Assembly: GCF_030705305.1 (NCBI RefSeq)
Contig: NZ_JAUZEE010000012.1
Location: 62,001-126,000, forward strand
Reading direction: 5' to 3'
Length of the DNA: 64,000 nt
Source of the DNA: Leptothrix discophora
Lineage (GTDB): Bacteria > Pseudomonadota > Gammaproteobacteria > Burkholderiales > Burkholderiaceae_C
Both the position numbers and the translations under genes were made by a program. Shown here one piece after another: positions 39,003-49,930 of this stretch. The notes under the pieces are model-generated. The model did not search any database. It worked only from the letters and a program-made list of their open reading frames with translations, and was not told where the DNA came from. The first letter of the stretch is position 1. Each line of letters begins with the position of its first letter.

Positions 39003-39485
39003 GTGTCCTCGTCCACCTCCTCCTCCGTCCTCACGCCCAGCCTCACCTCCACCCCCAACCCGGTCGCGCTGCGGCTGGGCTATGCCGGCCTGGCGCCCTT
39101 CGTGCTCGGCGCGCTGCTGACGATGCTGATCCCGGCCGACCTCCACGAGGGCGCGGTGCTGGACTTCGTCTTCCACGGCCTGATGGCCTACGCCGCCGTG
39201 ATCGTCTCCTTCCTGGGTGGCATCCACTGGGGCCTGGGCATGCGCTCGACCGTGCCCTCGCCGGTGCCCTATGCCTGGGGCGTCTCGCCGTCGCTGGCGG
39301 CCTGGTTCGCGATGCTGCTGCCGGCCCATGCCGGGCTGATCATCGCGGGGCTGTCGCTGATCGCCTGCTACCTGGTCGACCGCCGCACCTACCCGTCGCA
39401 TGGCCTGGGCGGCTGGATGACGCTGCGCTTTCGCCTCACGATGGTGGCCGCGCTGAGCTGCTTCCTGGGCGCGGCCAGCTACTGA
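39003..39485 (+). CDS. DUF3429 membrane protein
   Basis: 160 aa starting at GTG 39003 with a Ser/Thr-rich N-terminus. Five hydrophobic segments, with the family landmarks LGYAGLAPFVLGALL, FLGGIHWGLGMR and a PYAWGVSPSLAAWFAMLLP stretch. DUF3429 proteins are inner-membrane proteins of unknown function common in Proteobacteria. The gene lies 46 bp before the M61 peptidase gene. Confidence 0.78.
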   Translation: MSSSTSSSVLTPSLTSTPNPVALRLGYAGLAPFVLGALLTMLIPADLHEGAVLDFVFHGLMAYAAVIVSFLGGIHWGLGMRSTVPSPVPYAWGVSPSLAAWFAMLLPAHAGLIIAGLSLIACYLVDRRTYPSHGLGGWMTLRFRLTMVAALSCFLGAASY

Positions 39486-39531
39486 TCCCGCCGCGAGGCG
39501 CCCTTCCTCGAACCGCCTCCGGGCATCCGTC

Positions 39532-41286
39532 ATGGTCCGCTACCACGTCGAACTGGCCGATCTGCATGCCCACCACTACCGCGTCACGCTGACGCTGGCG
39601 CAGCCCGCGCCGCGCCAGCGCCTGAGCCTGCCGGTGTGGATTCCGGGCAGCTACCTGGTGCGCGAGTTCTCGCGCCATCTCAGCGGCCTGGAAGCCCGCC
39701 AGGGCCGCGAGGCCCGGCCGATGCGCCAGATCGACAAGTGCAGCTGGGAGGTCGACTGCAGCGGCCGCGCCGCGCTGACGGTCAGCTGGCAGGTCTACGC
39801 CTTCGACGCCTCGGTGCGCACCGCCTGGCTGGACAGCCAGCGCGGCTTCTTCAACGGCACCAGCCTGTTCCTGCGCGCCGAGGGCCGCGAGGACGTCGAG
39901 CATGCCGTCACGCTCGGCCCGCTGCCCGAGGGCTGGCAGGTCTCGACCGGGCTGACCGGCACGCCGAAGAAGGGCTATGTCGCGCCGGGCTACGACGCCC
40001 TGGTCGACCATCCCTTCGAGCTGGGACCGTTCTGGCTCGGCCGCTTCGAGGCCTGCGGCGTGCCGCACGAGTTCGTCGTCGCCGGGGCCGCGCCAGGCTT
40101 CGACGGCAGCCGGCTGCTGGCCGACACGCAGCGCATCTGCGAGGCCCAGATCCGCTTCTGGCATGGCGACCAGCCGCCGCCCTTCGAGCGCTATGTCTTC
40201 CAGCTGGCCGTGGTCGACGACGGCTACGGCGGCCTGGAGCACCGCAACAGCACCGCGCTGATCGCCGGCCGGCGCGACCTGCCGCGGCGCGGCCAGGCCG
40301 CCGGCGAGCTGACCGAGGGCTACGCGACGCTGCTGGGCCTGATCAGCCACGAGTACTTCCACACCTGGAACGTCAAGCGCCTGAAGCCGGCCGAGTTCAT
40401 CCCCTACGACCTGGGCCGCGAGAACCACACCGAGCTGCTGTGGTTCTTCGAGGGCTTCACCAGCTACTACGACGACCTGTTCCTGCTGCGGGCCGGCCTG
40501 ATCGACCAGGGCCGCTACCTCAAGCTGCTGGCCAAGACCATCAACCAGGTGCTGGCCACGCCGGGCCGTCAGGTGCAGAGCGTCGCCCAGGCCAGCTTCG
40601 ACGCCTGGCTGAAGTACTACCGTCCCGACGAGAACACCGCCAACGCGACCGTCAGCTACTACACCAAGGGCGCGCTGGTGGCGCTGACGCTGGACCTGCG
40701 CCTGCGCGGCGAAGGCCGCGGCTCGCTCGACGAGGTCATGCGCCGGCTCTGGCAGCGCAGCGGCGCGGCGGCTGGCCACGAGGGCCCGGTCACGCACGAC
40801 GACATCGCCGAGGCGCTGCAGGCGGTCGGCCGCCGGCGCGATCCGCAGGCCTGGGCGCGTGAGCTGGAGACGCTGGTGCGCAGCACCGACGAGTTGCCGG
40901 TGGCCAGCCTGCTGTCGGACGTGCTGGGCTACGTCTGGCGGCATGAACCGCCGACGGTGGCGCAGCGCCTGGGGGCGCGGGTGGCCGACGGCAGCCTGAA
41001 GGTCCAGGCGGTGCAGCGCGGCAGCGCGGCCGAACGGGCCGGCCTGGCCGCCGGCGACGAGCTGCTGGCGCTCAATGGCTGGCGCCTGGCCCGGCTAGAC
41101 GACCTGCTGCTCTACGGCGGTCTGGACCAGCCCCAGACGCTGCTGGTGGCGCGCGACCGCCGCGTGCTGACGCTGAGCCTGCCGGCCTCGCGCCCGGCCG
41201 GCGCGGTGACGCTGGCGCCGCAGGACAAGGCGACGCCGGTGACGCTGCGGCGCCGCTCGGCCTGGGCGGCGCCGAGCGGCGGATGA
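39532..41286 (+). CDS. M61-family metallopeptidase with PDZ domain
   Basis: 584 aa. N-terminal beta domain (WIPGSYLVREFSRHL), catalytic domain with zinc motif H273-E-Y-F-H277 and downstream Glu ligand E307 (FFEGFTSYYDD), and a C-terminal PDZ domain (about 480-560, GSAAERAGLAAGDELLALN). The M61 family contains glycyl aminopeptidases. No signal peptide is visible, so it is probably cytoplasmic. The stop overlaps the start of the DUF3108 gene (ATGA), so the two are translationally coupled. Confidence 0.92.
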   Translation: MVRYHVELADLHAHHYRVTLTLAQPAPRQRLSLPVWIPGSYLVREFSRHLSGLEARQGREARPMRQIDKCSWEVDCSGRAALTVSWQVYAFDASVRTAWLDSQRGFFNGTSLFLRAEGREDVEHAVTLGPLPEGWQVSTGLTGTPKKGYVAPGYDALVDHPFELGPFWLGRFEACGVPHEFVVAGAAPGFDGSRLLADTQRICEAQIRFWHGDQPPPFERYVFQLAVVDDGYGGLEHRNSTALIAGRRDLPRRGQAAGELTEGYATLLGLISHEYFHTWNVKRLKPAEFIPYDLGRENHTELLWFFEGFTSYYDDLFLLRAGLIDQGRYLKLLAKTINQVLATPGRQVQSVAQASFDAWLKYYRPDENTANATVSYYTKGALVALTLDLRLRGEGRGSLDEVMRRLWQRSGAAAGHEGPVTHDDIAEALQAVGRRRDPQAWARELETLVRSTDELPVASLLSDVLGYVWRHEPPTVAQRLGARVADGSLKVQAVQRGSAAERAGLAAGDELLALNGWRLARLDDLLLYGGLDQPQTLLVARDRRVLTLSLPASRPAGAVTLAPQDKATPVTLRRRSAWAAPSGG

Positions 41287-42428
41287 AGGTCCCCCGTCTC
41301 ACGCCAGCGCTGGTCGGCGCGGCGCTGCTGGCGCTGCTCGGTCACGTCTGGCTGATCGAGGCGGTGCGCGACTCGATGCAGGCCATCGACCTGCGCGTGC
41401 CGGAGATCCGGCGCGCCGAGGTCCGCTTCGACCGCGTGCTGGCGCCGACCGCGCCGGTCGAGGTCCAGGCGGTCCGCCCGAAGCCCGCACCGACGCCGCG
41501 CCTGGCCCAGGCCGCTGCTGCACCCCGGCCGCCGGAACCGGCCGCATCCGACGCCGCCGATCCCGCCGCCGAGCTGGCCGCCGATCGGGCCACCGAACAG
41601 GCTGCCGAACAGGCTGCCGAACAGGCCCGCCAGGAGGCCGAGCGTGCCGCGCTGGCCGTGGCCGATGCGCAAGCGGCGGCCGATGCGGCGTCGGCGGCGC
41701 AAGCGGCCGCGTCTGCTGCACAAGCTGCCGCCACACCCGTCCGCCCCGGCCTGCCCGAGTTCGTCTGGCCGGTCTCGACCCGCCTGAGCTACCGCCTGAC
41801 CGGCTGGTACCGCGGCGAGGTCAACGGCCATGCCGAGGTCGAATGGCTGCGGCTCGATGCGCAGCGCTACCAGGTCCATCTGTCGGTCTCGATCGGTCCG
41901 GCCTTCGCGCCGCTGATGACCCGGCGCATGAGCAGCGAGGGCCGCATCACGCCCGAGGGCCTCGCGCCGCAGCGCTACGAGCAGCTGACCCAGCAGATCA
42001 TCGGCCGCGACCGCCAGGTCACGATGGCCTTCGAGCCGGGCGGCATCCGGCTGGCGCGCGGTGATTCGGTGCCCTACCAGGGCGACGTGCAGGACACCGC
42101 CAGCCAGTTCATCCAGATCATCTACCTGCTGCGCACCCGGCCCGACCTGGCCCGCACCGGCCAGGCGATGGCCTTTCCGCTGGCGCTGCCAAACCGGGTT
42201 GACGCCTGGGTCTACGAGGTGGCCGAGAAGGTCGTCGAGCAGACGCCGGTCGGCCCGCTGGAGACCCTGCACGTCAAGCCGCGCCGCCGCGCCGAGGGCG
42301 GCAACCTGACCGCCCAGATGTGGTACGCCCCGACGCTGCAGATGCTGCCGGTGCGCATCCGCATCGAGCAGGACGCTCAGACATGGGTCGACCTTCGCCT
42401 CGAACGGGCGCCCGAGCAAGGCAGTTGA
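41283..42428 (+). CDS. DUF3108 protein with Ala/Gln-rich repeat region
   Basis: 381 aa. One N-terminal membrane anchor or uncleaved leader ([19 protein letters not shown]), a Pro-rich segment, a low-complexity helical stretch (about 95-155; [17 protein letters not shown] and AQAA repeats, probably a coiled coil), then a DUF3108 domain from about residue 165 ([20 protein letters not shown]). DUF3108 proteins are periplasmic, of unknown function. It overlaps the M61 gene by 4 bp and ends just before a repeat array. Confidence 0.82.
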   Translation: MKVPRLTPALVGAALLALLGHVWLIEAVRDSMQAIDLRVPEIRRAEVRFDRVLAPTAPVEVQAVRPKPAPTPRLAQAAAAPRPPEPAASDAADPAAELAADRATEQAAEQAAEQARQEAERAALAVADAQAAADAASAAQAAASAAQAAATPVRPGLPEFVWPVSTRLSYRLTGWYRGEVNGHAEVEWLRLDAQRYQVHLSVSIGPAFAPLMTRRMSSEGRITPEGLAPQRYEQLTQQIIGRDRQVTMAFEPGGIRLARGDSVPYQGDVQDTASQFIQIIYLLRTRPDLARTGQAMAFPLALPNRVDAWVYEVAEKVVEQTPVGPLETLHVKPRRRAEGGNLTAQMWYAPTLQMLPVRIRIEQDAQTWVDLRLERAPEQGS

Positions 42429-42433
42429 TGTTG

Positions 42434-42625
42434 GCCCCTCGGCCGGCGGGTACGCCGTCCGATCCCCCACGGGGATGCGCAGGCCGCTTGGGGCGGCCCG
42501 GCGCTGGCCTGCTGGCCCCTCGGCCGGCGGGTACGCGGTCCGATCCCCCGAGGGGATGTGCAGGCCGCTTGGGGCGGCCCGGCGCTGGCCTGCTGGCCCC
42601 TCGGCCGGCGGGTACGCCAGGGCGA
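42434..42625. repeat. Tandem GC-rich repeat, 2.3 units of 81 bp
   Basis: Units start at 42434, 42515 and 42596 with GCCCCTCGGCCGGCGGGTA; the third is cut after about 30 bp. Each holds TCCGATCCCCC-N-CGGGGATG and the core GCTTGGGGCGGCCCGGCGCT, which is shared with the 84-87 bp units at 2888. It lies between DUF3108 and enoyl-CoA hydratase genes. No spacers, so not CRISPR. Confidence 0.9.
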
Positions 42626-42706
42626 CAGCCTCGTGTCGGACCCGCTCGCTATAGTCGTTCGCTTCACGTCCGACCCCACCTGCGACCCCCAGGAGAACCG
42701 TCCCCC

Positions 42707-43507
42707 ATGAGCACCCCGACCTACGAGAACATCCTCGTCGAGACCCGTCCCGGCGCCGGCGAGATGAGCTATGGCTGGATCACGCTGAACCGGCCGAAGG
42801 CGCTCAATGCGCTGAACGATCCGCTGATGGACGAGCTCGGCGCGGCGCTGCTGGCCTTCGATGCCGACGATCGCATCGCCTGCATCGTCATCACCGGCAG
42901 CGAGAAGGCCTTCGCGGCCGGCGCGGACATCGCGCTGATGCATCCCTTCGACTTCCCGAACGCCTACCGCAAGGGCCTGATCTCGCGCAACTGGGACACC
43001 CTGCGCCAGGTCCGCAAGCCGGTGATCGCGGCAGTGGCCGGCTTCGCGCTGGGCGGTGGCTGCGAGGTGGCCATGGCCTGCGACCTGATCATCGCGGCCG
43101 ACACGGCCAGGTTCGGCCAGCCCGAGGTCAAGCTCGGCGTCATCCCCGGTGCCGGTGGCACCCAGCGCCTGCCGCGCGCGGTCGGCAAGAGCAAGGCGAT
43201 GGACCTGGCGCTGACCGGCCGCATGATGGACGCGGCCGAGGCCGAGCGCGCCGGCCTGGTAGCCCGCGTGGTGCCCGCCGCCGAGCTGCATGCCGAGGCC
43301 GACAAGATCGGCCAGACGCTGTCGGGCTACTCGACGCTGGCGCTGATGGCGGTCAAGGAGAGCGTCAACCGGGCCTACGAATCGCCGCTGTCCGAGGGCC
43401 TGCTGTTCGAGCGCCGGCTGTTCCACGCGCTGTTCTCCAGCGCCGACCAGAAGGAAGGCATGGGCGCCTTCCTTGAAAAGCGCCCGCCGAAGTTCACCCA
43501 CTTCTGA
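42707..43507 (+). CDS. Enoyl-CoA hydratase
   Basis: 266 aa crotonase-fold protein; ATG 42707 with AGGAG upstream. Oxyanion-hole motifs KAFAAGADI and [15 protein letters not shown], catalytic Glu region in [16 protein letters not shown] with the second Glu in E-V-K. Short-chain enoyl-CoA hydratase activity in beta-oxidation or branched-chain amino acid breakdown is likely. Cytoplasmic. Single gene after a repeat array, with an intrinsic terminator between it and convergent dsbC. Confidence 0.92.
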   Translation: MSTPTYENILVETRPGAGEMSYGWITLNRPKALNALNDPLMDELGAALLAFDADDRIACIVITGSEKAFAAGADIALMHPFDFPNAYRKGLISRNWDTLRQVRKPVIAAVAGFALGGGCEVAMACDLIIAADTARFGQPEVKLGVIPGAGGTQRLPRAVGKSKAMDLALTGRMMDAAEAERAGLVARVVPAAELHAEADKIGQTLSGYSTLALMAVKESVNRAYESPLSEGLLFERRLFHALFSSADQKEGMGAFLEKRPPKFTHF

Positions 43508-43528
43508 ACGACGGCCGCAGCCGCCATG

Positions 43529-43554
43529 AAAAACGCCCCGCACTGCGGGGCGTT
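43529..43554 (-). terminator. Intrinsic terminator of dsbC
   Basis: Near-perfect palindrome AACGCCCCGCA / TGCGGGGCGTT (43532-43554) followed on the minus strand by TTTTT (43529-43533). It serves dsbC. On the plus strand the T-run is weak, so termination of the enoyl-CoA hydratase transcript is less certain. Confidence 0.85.
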
Positions 43555-43575
43555 GTCGTTCGGGGCCGGGTCCGA

Positions 43576-44304
43576 TCAGGACTTGGACGCCACCTGGATG
43601 CGGCGCTCGACCTCGGCCGCCGGGATCGCGCCCGGTGCGCGGGTGCCGTCCTCGAAGACGATGGCCGGCGTGCCGTTGACCTTGAACTTGCGCGCCAGCG
43701 CGCTGTTGCGGTCGATCGCGGCGGTGTCGCAGCCGGCACCCATGGACTTCGGGGCGCGCACGCCGTCGACCATCCAGGCGCGCCAGGCGGCGGTGTTGTC
43801 CTTGGCGCACCAGAGGTCGCGGGACTTGTCCGGCGAGTCGCCGCCGAGGATGGGGATCACGAAGGTGTAGACCGTCACGTCCTTGACGTTGACGAGGTCC
43901 TTCTCAAGCTTCTTGCAGTAGCCGCAGTTCGGGTCGGCGAAGACGACGATCTTGCGCGTGCCCTTGCCGTTCTTCCAGACGATCGCGTCCTTCAGCGGCA
44001 GGCTGGCGAAGTCGATCGCGGTCAGCTTGGCGATGCGCTCCTCGGTCAGGTTGCGGCGGGACGCGGTCTCGATGATCTCGCCCTGGATCAGGTAGGCGCC
44101 CTTGGCGTCGGTGTAGACCACATCGGTGCCCAGGCGGATCTCGAACAGGCCCGGCACCGGCGCCGGCCGGACCTCGTCGATGGTCGGCAGGGTCGGGTAG
44201 CGTTCCGCGAGGTTCTTGCGGATGACGGCCTCGTCGGCGCGCGCCACACCGCCCAGCAGGGCGCAGAACGACAGGGCGAGGGCGGCAAGTGCGCGCAGCT
44301 TCAT
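43576..44304 (-). CDS. dsbC: DsbC-type periplasmic disulfide isomerase
   Basis: 242 aa from ATG 44304, which sits 7 nt after AGGA; the in-frame ATG at 44310 is too close to that site. Signal peptide ends GVARA. Short N-terminal dimerisation domain (about 20-75), then a thioredoxin domain with redox motif C-G-Y-C in FADPNCGYCKKLEKD and cis-Pro NGTPAIVFEDG. A second Cys pair (WCAKD, GAGCDT) probably forms the structural disulfide. It repairs wrong disulfides in exported proteins; it may help mature the many local c-type cytochromes. Confidence 0.92.
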   Translation of the reverse strand: MKLRALAALALSFCALLGGVARADEAVIRKNLAERYPTLPTIDEVRPAPVPGLFEIRLGTDVVYTDAKGAYLIQGEIIETASRRNLTEERIAKLTAIDFASLPLKDAIVWKNGKGTRKIVVFADPNCGYCKKLEKDLVNVKDVTVYTFVIPILGGDSPDKSRDLWCAKDNTAAWRAWMVDGVRAPKSMGAGCDTAAIDRNSALARKFKVNGTPAIVFEDGTRAPGAIPAAEVERRIQVASKS

Positions 44305-44407
44305 GGACATGTCCTGGTGAGAAATCGGTTTGGTTCCGATGGTAAGGGTGAGGTTCCACCCCTGCGCCTTCCGGGATGTGACAGGCGGCGCGGTCCGCCG
44401 GTCTCGT

Positions 44408-45601
44408 TCAGGCGTCCAGCGCCCGCGCGGTCAGCCAGCGCTTGACCGGGCCGAGCCGGTCGACCGCCGACATGCCGACGTTGCGCAGGCTGCGCAGCGG
44501 CGCGTCCTGGGCCGCGAACAGGTGCAGCAGGCCGTCGGTCAGCGTGCCCATCGCGTGGGTCGGCGTCTGGCGGCGGCGCACGTAGCGGCGCAGCGTGCGC
44601 TCGTCGCCGGCCGCGCGCCAGGGCGTGTCGGCCCGGGCGGCGACCAGCACGTCGACCAGTGCGCGCACGTCGCCCAGGCCCAGGTTGAGGCCCTGGCCGG
44701 CCAGCGGGTGGACCGCGTGGGCGGCATCGCCCAGCAGCACCCAGCCGGGGCCGCACCAGCGCTGCGCCTGCGCCAGCATCAGCGGCCAGGCGACGCGCGG
44801 GCCGGCCAGCCGCAGCGTGCCGGCCGCGCCGCCGCTGGCCGCGCCACCGCTGGCCGCATTCAGGGCGGCCTCGAAGGCGGCGTCATCGAGCGCCTGCAGC
44901 TCGGCCACCTGGGCATCGGGCAGCGACCAGACCAGCGCGTAGGCGTGGCCCGGCGCGGGCCGGTCGAAGGGCAGCAAGGCGAGGATGTCCGGGCTGCGGA
45001 ACCACTGCCGCGCGACGCCCTGGTGCGGCCTGTCCGCGACCAGCCGCGCGGCGATCGCCTGGTGGCCGTAGCCGTGCCGGTGCCAGTCGGCGCCGAGCGC
45101 CTCGCGGGTGGCCGAGTCACGGCCCTCGCAGACCGCCAGCAGCGGCCGGGCCAGGTCCGTCGCCGCACCCGCCGGCCGGGCCTGCATGCGCGGGTCATCC
45201 GGCTTGAGCCGCTGCACATGCGGCGCGAAATGCAGCGCCTGGGCCAGCGCCTCGTCCAGCGCGGCGGCATCGACGATCCAGGCCAGCGCGTCGACCGCCT
45301 GGGTCCAGGCGCTGAAGCCGAGCTGGCCGCCGTCGTCGCCGCGCACGTCCATCGCGTCGACGGGCGTGATGGCATCGGCCGGCAGGGCGTCCCAGACCCG
45401 CAGCTCGCGCAGCAGCGCAGCGGAGGCGGCGTTCAGCGCATAGGCCCGCACGTCCGGCCCGCGTCGCGGCGCGGCCGCCGCGTCCAGCCCCGCCAGGCCA
45501 ACCTGCCAGCCCTGGCGGCTCAGCGCCAGGGCGAGGCAGGAACCGACCGCGCCCTGGCCACGGATGCACACGTCGAGGGGGCGGGAAGCAGCGCTGTTCA
45601 T
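44408..45601 (-). CDS. UbiH/UbiF/VisC-family FAD-dependent hydroxylase
   Basis: 397 aa. N-terminal FAD fold DVCIRGQGAVGSCLALAL, an RAYALNAASAALLRELRVW segment, and the C-terminal FAD motif LLGDAAHAVHPLAGQGLNLG (about residues 287-306), all typical of ubiquinone-biosynthesis aromatic hydroxylases. The class I signature at the N-terminus is GQGAVG instead of GGGPVG. Which ring position it hydroxylates cannot be read from sequence. Single gene on the minus strand between dsbC and the MOSC gene. Confidence 0.88.
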   Translation of the reverse strand: MNSAASRPLDVCIRGQGAVGSCLALALSRQGWQVGLAGLDAAAAPRRGPDVRAYALNAASAALLRELRVWDALPADAITPVDAMDVRGDDGGQLGFSAWTQAVDALAWIVDAAALDEALAQALHFAPHVQRLKPDDPRMQARPAGAATDLARPLLAVCEGRDSATREALGADWHRHGYGHQAIAARLVADRPHQGVARQWFRSPDILALLPFDRPAPGHAYALVWSLPDAQVAELQALDDAAFEAALNAASGGAASGGAAGTLRLAGPRVAWPLMLAQAQRWCGPGWVLLGDAAHAVHPLAGQGLNLGLGDVRALVDVLVAARADTPWRAAGDERTLRRYVRRRQTPTHAMGTLTDGLLHLFAAQDAPLRSLRNVGMSAVDRLGPVKRWLTARALDA

Positions 45602-45718
45602 GGCGGCGGATTGTAGGGAGCCCCCCCTGCGCGGACGCCCCGGCGACCGGCTGGCCACAATCGCCTCCCGGTCCGCCGTTGAGGTGGATCAGCCTCCCGC
45701 CACCGGACCTCTCCGCCC

Positions 45719-46618
45719 ATGCAGAACGACCTTCCAGACGCAGACCTTGCCCGCGCCACCGACGACGGCAGCAGCGCCGCCCGCATCGCCGGCCTGCACG
45801 TCCACCCGCTGAAGTCCGGCGCGGCGCTGTCCTTCGACGCGGTCCGGCTGTCGCCCACCGGCTTCGAGAACGACCGCCGCTGGATGCTGGTCGACCCGTC
45901 CGGCGAGTTCTTCAGCCAGCGTGAGCACCCCCGCATGGCGCTGCTGCGGGCGGTGGTCGAGGCCGGTCGTCTGCACCTGGCCGCGCCCGGCCTGCCGCCG
46001 CTCTCGGTGCCGGTCGATCCGCCGCTGGCGCGCGGCGTACCGGTGCGGGTCTGGAACGACGCCTTCGACGCCCTGCCGGTCGACCCGGCCGCCGACCGCT
46101 GGTGCAGCGACTTCCTCGGCGAGCCGGCCCGGCTGGTCGTGACCCATCCGGCCATGCACCGGCCGTCCAACCGCCAGCGCACCGGCGACATCGAGGCGCT
46201 CAACGGCTTTGCCGACGGCTACCCGATCCTCGTCCTCTCCACCGGCTCGCTGGCCGAGCTGAACCGCCGCCTGGCCGGGCAGGGCAAGCCGGCGGTGGCG
46301 ATGGCGCGCTTCCGTCCCAACCTCGTGCTGGACGGCCTGGACGCGCATGCCGAGGACCACCTCGACGAGCTGCACATCCCCACCGACGACGGCCCGGTCG
46401 TGCTGCGCCTGGTCAAGCCCTGCCCGCGCTGCCCCATGCCCGACGTCGACCCCGCCACCGGCCTGCGCGGCGACGAGCCCGGCCCGACCCTCGCCAACTA
46501 CCGCGCCGACCCGCGCCTGGACGGCGCCATCACCTTCGGCATGAACGCGGTGATCGTCGAGGGCATCGGCCGCATGCTGCGGGTGGGGCAGGCGGTGCGC
46601 GGCACGGTGCGGTTCTGA
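45719..46618 (+). CDS. MOSC-domain molybdenum protein (YcbX/mARC-like)
   Basis: 299 aa. N-terminal MOSC beta-barrel (IAGLHVHPLKSGAALSFDAV, FENDRRWMLVD) and C-terminal MOSC domain with FRPNLVLDGL and the Mo-binding Cys segment KPCPRCPMPDVDPATG. Unlike E. coli YcbX there is no C-terminal ferredoxin domain. YcbX/mARC proteins reduce N-hydroxylated bases using Moco. Electron donor not encoded here. The gene is convergent with the S1/P1 nuclease gene, 4 bp apart. Confidence 0.87.
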   Translation: MQNDLPDADLARATDDGSSAARIAGLHVHPLKSGAALSFDAVRLSPTGFENDRRWMLVDPSGEFFSQREHPRMALLRAVVEAGRLHLAAPGLPPLSVPVDPPLARGVPVRVWNDAFDALPVDPAADRWCSDFLGEPARLVVTHPAMHRPSNRQRTGDIEALNGFADGYPILVLSTGSLAELNRRLAGQGKPAVAMARFRPNLVLDGLDAHAEDHLDELHIPTDDGPVVLRLVKPCPRCPMPDVDPATGLRGDEPGPTLANYRADPRLDGAITFGMNAVIVEGIGRMLRVGQAVRGTVRF

Positions 46619-46622
46619 GGCG

Positions 46623-47534
46623 TCAGTCGGCCGGCCCGGCGCGTTCGCCCCGGCGCCGCTTGCGCTCGGCCGGCAGGCGCCGCTGCGGGTCGGTCAGCAC
46701 GTCGTCCAGCACCTCCGCCAGGTGCCAGGCGGCCAGGTCGATCTGGCCGACCAGCGCGGCGTCCCAGCGCTGGGCGTAGCGGGCGTCGATCTTGTGCGCG
46801 GCGGGGTAGTAGCCGTCGGCGCGGGCGATGCGGCAGGAAGCCTCGGCCCAGTCGGTCGGTGACGAGCCGGCGGCCGGTGCCGCATGGCGGGCCTGCACGT
46901 CGCGGCGCAGCGCTGGCAGGCCGCCGGGACGGGCCTCGATCAGGACGCTGTCCCACAGCGCGTGCAGGTTGGTGCTGTGGTCGACCTGGCGCCAGCTGAT
47001 CGCGTAGCCGTTGCCGCCGCGGTCGTCGGCGCGGCCGGCATGCAGCGGCTGGTGCAGGTCGGCGACCAGGTGGACGATGTAGCGCAGCGCCTGCAGGCGT
47101 TCGGTGTCGTCCGGGTCAAGCGCCAGCACCGCGAGCTGGCGGTTGACCGCCTCGATCGCGCACTGGCCCTTCAGGCAGTGCTCGGCGGGCTTGTACTCGC
47201 AGGTCTCGGGCGGCAGGTTGACGAAGTGCCAGCGCGCGGTCATCGGCGTGCGGAAGGCGTCGGCCCAGCTCGCGACCTCGGCCAGCCGGGTCGCGTCGTC
47301 CAGGGCCAGCAGGCGACGCGCCTCGGCGTCGGCGGCCGGGCTCAGGCGGGCCTGCGCCAGGTCGGCGATCAGCTCATGGCCGGCATGGCCCCAGGCGCGG
47401 GCCGATGACGGCGCGAGCAAGGGCGCGAGCAGGTGCAGGGTGATGAACAGGACGGTGGCCAAGGTGGTGGCCAAGGGGGTGGCCGAGCGGGAGGCCGAGC
47501 GGGTGGCCAGGGTGCGGGGGGCAGGGGACTTCAT
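46623..47534 (-). CDS. Secreted S1/P1-family nuclease
   Basis: 303 aa. Signal peptide with Ala/Thr repeats in its n-region ([19 protein letters not shown]), cleaved to give the expected N-terminal Trp of the mature enzyme ([13 protein letters not shown]), whose amino end binds zinc. Other zinc ligands lie in [27 protein letters not shown] and [11 protein letters not shown]. The trinuclear zinc site appears complete. It digests single-stranded DNA/RNA, giving 5'-nucleotides, in the periplasm or outside the cell. The last residues are Arg/Lys-rich. Confidence 0.9.
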   Translation of the reverse strand: MKSPAPRTLATRSASRSATPLATTLATVLFITLHLLAPLLAPSSARAWGHAGHELIADLAQARLSPAADAEARRLLALDDATRLAEVASWADAFRTPMTARWHFVNLPPETCEYKPAEHCLKGQCAIEAVNRQLAVLALDPDDTERLQALRYIVHLVADLHQPLHAGRADDRGGNGYAISWRQVDHSTNLHALWDSVLIEARPGGLPALRRDVQARHAAPAAGSSPTDWAEASCRIARADGYYPAAHKIDARYAQRWDAALVGQIDLAAWHLAEVLDDVLTDPQRRLPAERKRRRGERAGPAD

Positions 47535-47643
47535 GGCCCGCAGTGTCGGTCCGGGCGCTCGCCGGGAAGGTCGCAAACCTACAATCCGCGTTTCTCCGTC
47601 GCCCGCTCGGGCGACGCCGACCCGAACACCCCGAGATCCCGAC

Positions 47644-48738
<1,095 letters not shown>

Positions 48739-48761
48739 ACCGTCCATCCCCCCGACGACAG

Positions 48762-48785
48762 GGCCGCCGCAAGGGCGGCCTTTTT
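48762..48785 (+). terminator. Intrinsic terminator of ychF
   Basis: Stem GGCCGCC / GGCGGCC with a 5-nt loop (48762-48780) followed by TTTTT (48781-48785), 23 bp after the ychF stop. Confidence 0.88.
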
Positions 48786-48789
48786 CGTT

Positions 48790-49563
48790 TCACCGCGTCC
48801 CCGTCAACCCGAACATCGCCCCCTCCGGATCGATGCCGTTGACGATCCAGCCGCCGCCGGGCACCTCCATCGGCCCCACCACGACCTGGCCGCCGGCCGC
48901 GACGATGCGTTCGGCGGCGCGGTCGATGCCGTCGACGCGGAAGTAGATCAGCCAGGCCGGCCGGCCACCGCCGGTGACGGTCATCACGCCGGCGAGGTCC
49001 TGGCCGCCCACCGTGATGAGCTGGTACACGCCGTCCGGGCCCATGTCCATCGCCGTGCCCAGGCCCCAGCCGAACTGGCTGGTGTAGAAGGCGGTCGCGG
49101 CCGGGCCGTCGCTGGCGTGCAGCTCGTGCCAGGCGCCGTGGCCGGGGCGGTCGGGGGCGCAGGCGGTGCTCTCGGCGTCGCTGGCGCCACGCATCAGGTA
49201 GAAGGGCGCACCCTGCGGGTCGGCCAGCATGGCGATGCGGCCGACGTCGGGGATGTCGAAGGCCGGCACCTGCAGCTGCGCGCCGGCGGCGGTGGCCGAG
49301 GCCACGCTCGCGTCGACATCGTTGACGCCGAGGTACATCACCCAGGCCGGCCGCGCGCCTTGCGTGCACATCTCGGCGGTCAGGGTGAAGACGCCGCCTA
49401 CCAGGCCGTCCGGCGCGCCGATCATGCGGTAGTCCATCGCCGATCCGGGCGGTGGCGGCTCGCCGAAGCGCCATCCGACGACGGCCTCGTAGAAGCGCTG
49501 CGCGGCCTGCGGGTCGCGGGTCATCAGCTCGTACCAGATGGGGGTGCCTTGGGCGTGGCTCAT
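48790..49563 (-). CDS. Two-domain VOC (glyoxalase/bleomycin-resistance fold) protein
   Basis: 257 aa; GGAG upstream of ATG 49563. Two VOC modules: residues about 8-125 (IWYELMTRDPQAAQRFYEAV) and about 140-255 (AWHELHASDGPAATAFYTSQ). Each starts with a W-x-E-L and F-Y pattern of the CFP32-like group. Metal ligands of true glyoxalase are not complete. Function unknown; in actinobacteria such proteins are hydroxylases or resistance factors. Single gene. Confidence 0.83.
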   Translation of the reverse strand: MSHAQGTPIWYELMTRDPQAAQRFYEAVVGWRFGEPPPPGSAMDYRMIGAPDGLVGGVFTLTAEMCTQGARPAWVMYLGVNDVDASVASATAAGAQLQVPAFDIPDVGRIAMLADPQGAPFYLMRGASDAESTACAPDRPGHGAWHELHASDGPAATAFYTSQFGWGLGTAMDMGPDGVYQLITVGGQDLAGVMTVTGGGRPAWLIYFRVDGIDRAAERIVAAGGQVVVGPMEVPGGGWIVNGIDPEGAMFGLTGTR

Positions 49564-49671
49564 GGGGGTCTCCAGGTGTCGATGCGGGGGCTGCTGGCAT
49601 CATCCTCGGCCTCGCAGCGGGGCGATCATGCCCCGCGCATCGCCTCCTGAACACGCCTGCGCGACCCCAAC

Positions 49672-49905
49672 ATGGCCACCAAGAAGATCACCCGCATCGA
49701 AGTCCAGCGCTGGAAATCGGCGAGCAACGTGCATGGACTCGTCGACATCGGCTTCGACGGGCTGTTCATCCAGCAATTCCCGCCCGAGGACCGCGAGCCC
49801 ATGCACGTGCTGAGCATGAGCGAGGCCGACGCCCGCCTGCTGTTCGTGCTGCTCAAGGCCCAGCTGGCCGAGTTCGACGGCCGCAAGGCGCGCAGCCAGC
49901 GCTGA
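49672..49905 (+). CDS. Small hypothetical protein
   Basis: 77 aa, not recognised. It has no signal peptide or membrane segment. The predicted content is beta strands (ITRIEVQRWKSAS, HGLVDIGFDGLFIQQF) followed by an amphipathic helix (SEADARLLFVLLKAQLAEF) and a basic tail. The codon usage and plausible ATG support a real gene. It lies between the VOC gene (divergent) and the CDF transporter gene (convergent). Confidence 0.6.
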   Translation: MATKKITRIEVQRWKSASNVHGLVDIGFDGLFIQQFPPEDREPMHVLSMSEADARLLFVLLKAQLAEFDGRKARSQR

Positions 49906-49930
49906 GGCGCCAAGCCGGCCGGACGCGGCC

